The notes under the pieces are model-generated. The model ran no database searches. It saw only the letters and a list, made by a program, of their open reading frames with translations, and had not been told where the DNA came from. The translations under genes were made by a program, and so were the position numbers. A stretch of 64,000 nt of DNA from Neodontobutis hainanensis (Eukaryota; Chordata; Actinopteri; Gobiiformes; Odontobutidae): NCBI GenBank assembly GCA_024349245.1, contig JALDNG010000022.1:18601501-18665500 (forward strand). Direction: 5' to 3'. Of the stretch, positions 11,237 to 21,100 are shown in pieces. The number at the start of each line of letters is the position of its first letter. Position 1 is the first letter of the stretch.

Positions 11237-11850
11237 GTTTAAAGGAAATTTACTGTTAAGCATCCATGTCGTCCTTTTGTTTATAAAAGATCCAGGTTGT
11301 TCTCATCACATGACACAAACCAGAGCTGATGCTGTGTTTGTCAGCTTTGGGCACGGACAGGTCCGTTTTATCAAGACAAATGGAAAGAGAACACATGCAA
11401 AAATAGTTTTGTGCATCAAGGTACTGCCTCCTTATTATTTCCTTTGAAAATAAGAGTGAGTATTGTGTAAACCTTAAACAGATTCTGGTAAACGTGAGTG
11501 TTCGAGCATTTTGACTCTTATCATTTATTCTGCATGCTTTTCATTGGCCTGTCAGAAAAGGCAGGTCTATTTTATAAAGACATTTTTAAGAAATTGTATT
11601 TTTGCAATTTAACCTTAACTGTTTGCAAGTATTACTTTGTTTAAAGGAAACTCAGTGACAGTGTCCAGTGTTATTTTGTTCACAAAGGAGCAATGTTTCC
11701 AGCTGCCCTCCTCATGTGACACAATCCAGAGCTGATATAAGCTGATCAAGTGCTGTGTAGTTTTTTTTTTTATTACCCGACAATCCTCTTGAGCTGTTCC
11801 CTCTGAGGAAAACACCTTCTGTTTTGGTTACAAATGACACAAACCTCAGT
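11237..11850 (+). promoter_or_regulatory. Duplicated upstream modules of rgs4
   Basis: Two diverged copies of a roughly 120-bp module lie at 11237-11360 and 11640-11765. Each starts TTTAAAGGAAA and contains TGACACAA(A/T)CCAGAGCTGAT (11311-11330 and 11717-11736, one mismatch in 20). A short third copy, TGACACAAACC, is at 11835-11845. A further internal repeat relates ACAGGTCCGTTTTATCAAGACA (near 11358) to GCAGGTCTATTTTATAAAGACA (near 11561). The location just upstream of the core promoter suggests regulatory function; that part is inference. Confidence 0.45.
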
Positions 11851-11891
11851 AAATTTCACCCTTTTTTCTCACTCCTCTCTAGTCTTTTGCC

Positions 11892-11970
11892 TGACGTCTC
11901 CTCCCCCTTTGTCCCTAGGTGCTTGCTGATTGGTCAGCCCAGTGTCAGTGCGAGTTCTGGGTATATAAAA
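11892..11970 (+). promoter_or_regulatory. rgs4: rgs4 core promoter: CRE-like, CCAAT, TATA
   Basis: In order: TGACGTCT at 11892-11899 (seven of eight bases of a CRE), an inverted CCAAT box ATTGG at 11929-11933, and a strong TATA box TATATAAA at 11962-11969. Spacing puts the start site near 11990-12000. The 5' UTR of about 100 bases has no upstream ATG before 12091. Confidence 0.7.
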
Positions 11971-12090
11971 GCACTGCTGTGGGAGGAGAGCTTTAGCTTC
12001 TTGCCTTTCATTGTGAGGAAAAACTCTCGACTTCTTGTTTGAGAAAAAAAAGAACGCCACAGACTTTGGAACTATTAACACTGTTTGACC

Positions 12091-12134
12091 ATGTGTAAAG
12101 GACTTGGAACACTCCCTGCAACATGCTTAAAGGG
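12091..12134 (+). CDS. rgs4: rgs4 exon 1 (coding part)
   Basis: Encodes residues 1-14 plus two bases of codon 15 (MCKGLGTLPATCLK). A at -3 gives a good initiation context and there is no earlier ATG after the TATA box. Donor GTAAGT follows at 12135. Intron 1 is only 209 bp. Confidence 0.92.
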
Positions 12135-15100
12135 GTAAGTCTCGTGTGATTTGATCAAGTTAATGTATTTAGTACCCTCTTTTTAACAGATATGATTATA
12201 TTGAAATCACAAGTGTAACTTTATTTGTTTTAGTTCTGTCCATTTATTCATTTAGAAATATATATAAAAATGTATTTTTCAAACTAAAATGTGTGATAGG
12301 TAATGCTCAAAACTGTAACTTTATTCTGTTTTCTCATTTCCAGAGCCAAAGACATCAAGCACAAAATCAGCTTTTTACTGCAGAAGCCCGAGCCAGGGGC
12401 AGCAGATCCTAAACAGACCAAAGAAAAGACTGCTGTTTCTTCAAAGAGGTACGAGCCGAGGCATTCTCTGAATATCTATATTGTGTTGAACAAAAAACAA
12501 ACAAACAAACAAACAGAAACTATGTTTAATTTTCAAAGTTCGGTCATCTCATTACAACCAGTTTCTGAACATTTCAGTAATGTCTAATTTGTTTTCTGAA
12601 TTGTCTAATTTCTTCATACATTTCTGATCCCATTCTATATTACGAAAGGCATTTTTGTTGTTTTCATTTTTGTTTATTCTAGTCTCCATATTTCACCAAG
12701 CTTTATTGTGTCACTGATATCCTGTCATTCCCTCTGCATGAACATAGCTAGAGTTTATTGGATTGTTTCCTTTAAAAAAAGCAATGTCTGGGAATATGTT
12801 TATTCCGTTACGCGTCACGTCACTGCTTTCCATTTCTTTTGCATGAACATGCCAAGAAAGTAATGTTTATACTGTAAACCTGGTCCAATCTCTTTTTAAT
12901 GAAGCTAGTTTATATATATATATTTATAAAAACTGTACATGCTGCATTATATGTGATGTATTACAGGATTTGGTGTTTTTTTGGCATCTTTTCACACCCT
13001 GCAGTGGTCAGCGCTGGTTTGTGAGAAATTTCATACATTTTTATTTCTTATTATTTATTGCTGCGTGTGGTCTGTGTTCCGTTGCTTCACACCCAGGGGG
13101 CCCCATTTCTATTAGTTGTGCACCTTTTTCAATGACTAAACAAATTAGATTATCACTTAACCTTACTTCACCGTCACCAGCCAAACATGAGTCATGGCCA
13201 AAAACATCTGCAAAGTTAATTTACAGTAATAATGAGTTTATCTGTTTCCTCTTGACCCTATTGTTGCCAGGCTTCTGAGCATTGGCCAAATGACGTTTAA
13301 GCAACACTATATGTAACTGAGCTTTAAAATCCTTAAAACGGTACCTTTTAAGTTCATTGTTATGGTGAACTGTTATGTAAAATAGATTACTGTGTTAATG
13401 ACTGTATTCTATAATTACAGCCATTGACACAGTCCTACAGCGCCAACATGTAACTTCTGAAAGATAATGGATCTTTGCAACAAACATGTCACACATCACA
13501 CATATTGGATGATTTGTCTTTTGGTATGTTGCTGTCCCAAGTGCGCTGCTGTTTGATTGCATTTAGAAACCTCTAGAGGGGGCATATCCTGCAAAGGGGG
13601 AGGTAATAGTATGATACCTGCAGGACAACGATATTGCTTGAAATATCCATCTATCTGCCTACAAACAGTGATTATAACAATGTGGTTAAAATACCTCACC
13701 AGTATGAGTCCCAGGATTTTTTGTGAAGAGATAAAATGTAGTTTGAGCCTTGAGCATGCTCTATTCCTCCTTTGTTTTCTGTTTTTGTTGTTGAGTTGTT
13801 GTTTCACTTTTGATTCAAAGACATTTCTTAGACATGCTTCAGACGCTGGTCTAACCCCATTCAAAAATTTGAAAAAGCCTAAAAAAAACAAAACAAGTTC
13901 TATAGCTTTGGGCTCCATTGTTGGGAGTCAAAATGACAGATTTTTAACGTTGACAGACTTCAACATTGAGGCCAAATTTAACCAAGAACAGTCTTTGTGA
14001 AAGAAAATGTGCAAAATCTTCACAAAACATCATTTGGGTGACTTTGGCAAAAGGCAGGCTTTAGGATGTAGGATTATGTAGGTGTTTTTGTTAGACCAAA
14101 GGATAAGACACACCTCCAAGTCAAGTTTAAATATATTACAGCTGGTGAAATGTAAAATGTTGTATCTGCATGTGTAGAACCCATGTGTTTTTGCTTACAG
14201 TAAGCCGTCTGTGTGTAATATGAGGACACGTATTATTATCAGGCTCCAGACAGACTCAATGGACCTACAGAATATTGCAGCGGTGGAGACGACGGTCAAA
14301 GAGGTTGAATGCTCAGAAGGGATTATATTGATTCCTCGATTTTCTGTTGAACTTTCGTGTCGCTGCTCCATCTGTCGGCTTCAATAGAGGTGCATTTGTG
14401 ACGCACTGAACCTCTGCTCTGTGGAGAAAATTAGAAAAGATGTGTACTGCCAGTAAATAGTTTGTAGTTTAAGACCAGAGAGTGCTACATATTTATTCTG
14501 ATTCCTAAATGTTTTTCAGCATGTGGGGGCAATACTGCAGATTCCAATCCAACACTTTATTTTCTTTGAATATTGTTCAGATAAAGAGTTCACTGTAAAA
14601 AGGTTGAAACAAAATTGATATTAACAGATTAAAGATTTTATGTTACAAAAAAAACATGAAGGCGCTTCTCATCCTGCAGTGCTCAGTTTGTCCGCTCTGG
14701 AGCATCTGTAGAAAAGTTCTGCTTTGTTGAGATAGACGAGTGCAAAAAGTGTTATTAGAAGAAAATCCACTGAAATACTAAATAAAGCTGTATTTGTCCC
14801 CAATGAGAAAACTAGCTTTATCACAAGAGCATCACAGAGAACAGTCTCAGAGTATTCTTGTGTGCCGTTTTGTTGATTTCAAAAATCAATAAATAAATTT
14901 AGGCTAGGAAGGTTATTTGGATTTTCAAAGGCAGTGACTGAAACTAGTGTCAATAAATATGTTTCTATTGAGCCCCCACTGTTTCTTTTAAAACAGTTTT
15001 ATTGGTAACATTTAGAGGATAAAGCTGTATTTCTTGGTTTTAACTGACTGATGGGCCACATCTGAACAGCTTGTGATTGAAACCATTAAATAACGGAGCT

Positions 15101-18100
15101 CTAATCACATTATCCACCTGTGGCTTTATGTCCAGTCTGTCAGCAGATTTTAGCATCGACAGAAACTCTCCCGAGACATTTTTCTTTTGAATTAACCCGT
15201 CCATGGATCGTTATAAACAAATCAATATTCATTTGTGTTGCTTTAATGTGGCTTTCCACATTTAAAACCAGATTGACTAAGCACACGACTTTTTATTACG
15301 GTAATGTCAAGGGGTTGTATTATTTATTTAATTTACTGCTGTTGTAATGAGAGAAGACGTTCTGTAAATGCCATATGATTCATAAGTGTTTCTCTATGTG
15401 GGTGAATTCCTTATAAACCATAATATATTGATTGTGGCTCATAGTAATCAATGGAGCAGCATCTGCACAGCGTGAGTCCGTTTGCGTCACGTCTTCGGTG
15501 TAATTTACTGAAATAGGTTTAGGTTTTCAGTAATGTTTGTCACTGTTGGACTGTGTTCAGTGAAGGGTGTAATGCTTCAGGCATTTTCCAATTTGACTTG
15601 AGCGAACACTGCTCAACATTTCAGACCCCGAAATGGAAAAGAAAAAAATAAATGCATTTTGAAACAAGGATCAAAGTCAAGGACTTCAAAAGAGTTTTTA
15701 TATTATGTAATGTTTTTTGTGGGGTAGGTGGGACTAAAGTTTGGACTTTCTGGTGTGTTTTAATACAGGCTTAATGCTTGTGTTACTCTTGATTTAGCCC
15801 AGGTTCAGTGCCAAGTGAGTCCAGATGAAGACCTGCATGAGATAAATCCTGATTTTAGTCCAGGCTTGTCTGGGGTTTAGTCCTGGGTTTATTTTGGTGA
15901 GGCTTCTAGCCCTGGTTTATAGCTGCTTTAGTCCTGGTTTTGTGCTAATTAAAACTAACTTAAGTCTTTAAGTAAGGTTTATTCTAATTAAGTCCTGGTT
16001 TAGAACATTTCTTTGTTTTGGTTCAGGTTTATTTGTGGATTTTAAGTTAAAGCACTGATTTCCTTGTGCTTGGACCTGGGTTAAGTCCTTGTTTCAGTCC
16101 AGATATATCCGTGGTTATGTGCTGGTTTAGTCTTGGTGCTGTTCCAGTTACATTTAATTAAAATCATGTTTAAGACTAAGTACAACATTATGATGCAGCC
16201 GTTTTTCAAATGACTTTAAATGACCACACTGAGTTCAAACCCATACTGTATATTAGAGAGAGATCTCATCGAGTTCCTCTCGTCTTTCAGGGGTCCCACT
16301 GCCGTCGAGGTGGAGAAGTGGAGGGAGTCGTTCAGTCAGCTGATCAAATCTGAAGGTGAGCATTCATTTTACAAATTGCAGCTTAATGAAACCAGCTTCA
16401 GATTCACAGTAAAAGGCATTCTTTAAAAGAGCTGCTGGAATAAGCAACACTGGTTTTAGAAAATGAATAAACACCAATGGCATTATATGAGTATTTGGTG
16501 TGAATGATTGGTCTTTAAATGCATTATTTTTTATTGATCAATGGAAATCCACACAAGCAGCCACTACTTTTGAATGCTTTTGTGTATGTCATCATTAATG
16601 CTGGATATTATAACGGATTCTTGCCTGCAGTTGATAAGTGTACAGTATAAAAGTAAGGATTGGCATCTTCTTTAAATGCTGTAACAACACAAAAGGACAG
16701 TTTTGTATGTATTAAAAACAAGAGTAAAGGTCGAGAAATGCAGACTCCTTAAAAATGTCATGAGACCTTTCTAAATTAAATTTGATTAACCACAATAAAT
16801 ATAAAAATTTACGTAACAAAATTAAAAATCTTCCTGGAAATCTGAATAATAACACTTCTTAAACTTTGCCCTTTTGCAATTTATACTTTATTTCAAAACC
16901 TGAACTAATATTAATCCAATACAGCCTTAAATTCTCACAAGACCATTGGGAAGGTACTGCAGCAGCACCTCCCAGCCACACTCCAACCCAAATGACTAAG
17001 AACACTAGACAAAATCATCCAAAAATGATTCCATTATCTTGTTTTGCAGATATGTAATAGAAACTTGTTCTTTCTCTTATCCACCCTCTTAACCTGTGGA
17101 GTCCAACCACACAGACCCATAAATATAGCAAAACGAGGTTTACCTTAACAAAGTATCTTAGCTGCGTTTTCTACCATTTTAGAGAAAGGATGGTCAAAAA
17201 GCCATTGTTTTGTTATTTTTATCTGACAGAAAAACACACAAATAATTCCCTATTAGGTTTAACCTCCACAGCATCTGCCTTTGTGGGACACCATTGTAGA
17301 GAAGGAACCAGTCACCACCCCAACCTTTCTCCTGCCAATTGACAAAGTTCATAAAATTACAACACAAGCTAAATGTTGCCTTTAACATGTTTCCAACAGC
17401 ATCATTCATTTATACATTCGTGTTCCACCGTTTAGTCCTGTTTGGGGTCGTGGGTGACTGGAGCCTATCCCAGCAGCTTCGGGCCTGAGGCGGGGTTCAT
17501 CCTGGACAGTTGCCAGTTAGTCGCAGGGCTAACACTTAGAGATAGACGCTGTCAGTCACTAGGACACTAGAATTTACAGTTGACCTATACATGCATGTGT
17601 TTGAGCGGTGGGAACGGGGAGGACAAAACCCTTCCAACTGAAATGATAAATCCCATCTTTTATATCTATAGTGTGTATTAGTGAATAAAAATTCTAAAAG
17701 GTTGTTCTTTAAGACAAACCAAAATCAAAGTGCTTCTGTGGCAGTGTGTATGGAAACTAGCTGAAAGTCAAATATACAGTGGTGGTTGTATTCTCATGCT
17801 CTTGTGTTGGGCTACGTGTCTCGAGGCACTATGAAAGGCCCCCAGAGACCCCCTGACTAGTGCCGGCTGTGCATGTGTCTGCATGAATCTAAACTCCCCT
17901 GGAGCTGCTCTTAAATGACTCAAAACTGGGAGCAATGGCCTTACGGGAACGAGCTGAGTTTTCCTGACCTCCTCCAGTGACCTCTACAAACTCCGCCGGG
18001 TTTTATCCAATCCATCATTTCTCCGATCAACCTTTGTTAGCCTTTTTATGTTTCATTTCCATTAGCTCCAGTGATTGTCTAAAGCACGTATCAGTACTTC

Positions 18101-21100
18101 TTACTGGTTTGATTTTTCATCTAAGTGGTGGGGCTGTTCTTACAGAGAATATTACAAAGTCGTAGAGCTTTTAAACTCCACACTTCTGCTTCAACACTGA
18201 GCCAACAAGAAAATACATTGGCTTTTAGCAGTTCATCCTAGATTAGAAAAGTGAAAACAGGACAAACCTTTACAATTTTAGCTAAATGGCATCTAGTGAT
18301 TTCAGTTTTCAGACGTGTGTTTTCAGACGCGTGTCTTCAGACGCGTGTCTTCAGACGCGTGTCTTCAGACGTGTGTTTTCAGACGCGTGTTTTCAGACGT
18401 TTTCAGACGTGTGTCTTCAGACGTGTGTTTTCAGACGCGTGTCTTCAGACGCGTGTCTTCAGACGCGTGTTTTCAGACGCGTGTCTTCAGACGCGTGTCT
18501 TCAGACGTGTGTTTTCAGACGCGTGTTTTCAGACGTTTTCAGACGTGTGTCTTCAGACGTGTGTTTTCAGACGCGTGTCTTCAGACGCGTGTCTTCAGAC
18601 GTGTGTTTTCAGACGCGTGTCTTCAGACGCGTGTCTTCAGACGCGTGTTTTCAGGCGTTTTCAGACGTGTGTCTTCAGACGTGTGTTTTCAGACGCGTGT
18701 CTTCAGACGCGTGTCTTCAGACGTGTGTTTTCAGACGCGTGTCTTCAGACGCGTGTCTTCAGACGCGTGTTTTCAGACGCGTGTCTTCAGACGTGTGTTT
18801 TCAGACGCGTGTCTTCAGACGCGTGTCTTCAGACGCGTGTTTTCAGACGTGTGTTTTCAGACGTGTGTTTTCAGACGTTTTCAGACGTGTGTTTTCAGAC
18901 GTGTGTTTTCAGCCGTTTTCAGACGTTTTCAGATGTTTTCAGACGTGTGTTTTCAGACGTGTGTTTTCAGACGTTTTCAGACGTGTGTTTTCAGACGTGT
19001 GTTTTCAGCCGTTTTCAGACGTTTTCAGACGTTTTCAGACGTGTGTCTTCAGACGTGTGTTTTCAGATGTTTTCAGATGTTTTCAGACGTGTGTTTTCAG
19101 ACGTGTGTTTTCAGACGTTTTCAGACGTTTTCAGACGCGTGTTTTCAGACGCGTGTTTTCAGACGCGTGTTTTCAGACGTGTTTTCAGACGTGTGTTTTC
19201 AGACGTGTGTTTTCAGACGTGTGTTTTCAGACGTTTTCAGATGTTTTCAGACGTGTGTTTTCAGACGTTTTCAGACGCGTGTTTTCAGACGCGTGTTTTC
19301 AGACGTGTGTTTTCAGACGTGTGTTTTCAGACGTGTGTTTTCAGACGTGTGTTTTCAGACGTTTTCAGACGTGTGTTTTCAGACGTGTGTTTTCAGACGT
19401 GTGTTTTCAGCCGTTTTCAGACGTTTTCAGATGTTTTCAGACGTGTGTCTTCAGACGTGTGTTTTCAGATGTTTTCAGATGTTTTCAGACGTGTGTTTTC
19501 AGACGTGTGTTTTCAGACGTGTGTTTTCAGACGTTTTCAGACGTTTTCAGACGTTTTCAGACGCGTGTTTTCAGACGCGTGTTTTCAGACGTGTTTTCAG
19601 ACGTGTGTTTTCAGACGTGTGTTTTCAGACGTGTGTTTTCAGACGTGTGTTTTCAGACGTGTGTTTTCAGACGTGTGTTTTCAGACGTGTGTTTTCAGAC
19701 GTGTGTTTTCAGCACTAGTTTCAAAAGCAGACATAGAAAAACCGTTACTTATATATTTTTATTTGACATGAATGTGTAGTGCTAATCTGACTAAAACACA
19801 GGGTTGTGATTGTTGCTAGGCTACCATCCAACTATTGCTCTCTTCTCTTCTCGTCCTTGGTTGCTCAGTTGATTATACATGTGTTTGATTGATGCACTTT
19901 TGGTCCAGTGCTGCAACAAAAGGCAATTCCCAATGAATAAATAATGTTACTTGAAATGAAATGTCCCTCAAGTCACAGAGGCAGAGTCATTTTGACCGAC
20001 AGAGTCGTTAAATTTCCGTCATAATTATTACCTGTCATTTTTATTTTTCATACTTCAATAATACTTATAAAAGCTTTTCGTTTTACTTACAAAAGACAAT
20101 TCAAGATAATTGCTAATTAATACTGTATCTACTTCACAGTTACACTGCTACTAAACTAAACTAGTTGTTAATTACATTTGTGTTCTGGCCAGGTTGGCTT
20201 ATGATACAGTTGCTCTACTACTGTACACCTGCTTTTGCAAAATGCAATTTCTCCACTGCAGTTAACGTGATCTCTTCTCAAATCATACATTCATCAGTTA
20301 AAAAAAAAAACAAAACAAAAGGCAATTTTCTTTTCAATATAATCACAAGAACAAACATACTTACGATTAAAGCAATAGACTTTGAGACAGCACCTGTTTT
20401 GTAATTATATATAGCAACAGACTGGCTAGTGCCAATGAATCCAGATTTTATTGAAAACAACCCTTTAATATCTTTGAAGATAATGAGCTTTATTAAGAGA
20501 ATCATTTTTGAGCTTATCTGAAGAAGTGACAGGGCATTGGATGAGAATGAATGTAGCAGAGATAAAAGACACTCAATATTTCAACCCTTACTTTTACAGC
20601 TCTTTATAAAAGACAAAAAGTGGAAAAATAACAAAAAAACCCCACAGAGCCCATCAGGGGCTCAACAGTCTGATATGTACGACACAACTAAACTTATTTA
20701 TCCTTATACTGTATGCATTACTCTTTCTGTTGCAGTGGGTCGCTCAGTCTTCACCAGTTTCCTGAAATCCGAGTTCAGCCAGGAGAATATAGACTTCTGG
20801 GTTGCCTGTGAAGACTACAAAAAGACGCCCTCGTCCCAGATGCAAGCCAGGGCCAAACAGATTTACCAGCAGTACATCGAGGCTGACTCTCCAAATGAGG
20901 TAAAACACAGGAACACCTCTCGCCCTCGATTCTGGACAGAAAATATCATAAAACAGATCATAAAAATCTAAGGGGAATAGTTTAATAATATTCAGACAGT
21001 AATATTTATTTTAGAATAGGATCTTTATTGTCATTGTAGGCTGAGCAAACAACAAGACTAGAGCGCTGCTCTACTTTTGTATTTTTGTTTTGCTGCCTGT

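Larger units (their letters stand above)
16356..20735 (+). other. rgs4: rgs4 intron 3
   Basis: 4380 bp. Holds a SINE copy (17418-17640) and minisatellite B (18302-19712), which ends about 1.0 kb before exon 4. The remainder is AT-rich and unassigned. Confidence 0.75.

Noticed and set aside
18251..19779. Three overlapping + strand open frames of 467-506 codons
   Set aside because: Same cause: a 14/10-bp tandem repeat inside rgs4 intron 3. All three frames are open at once, which a real gene would not show.
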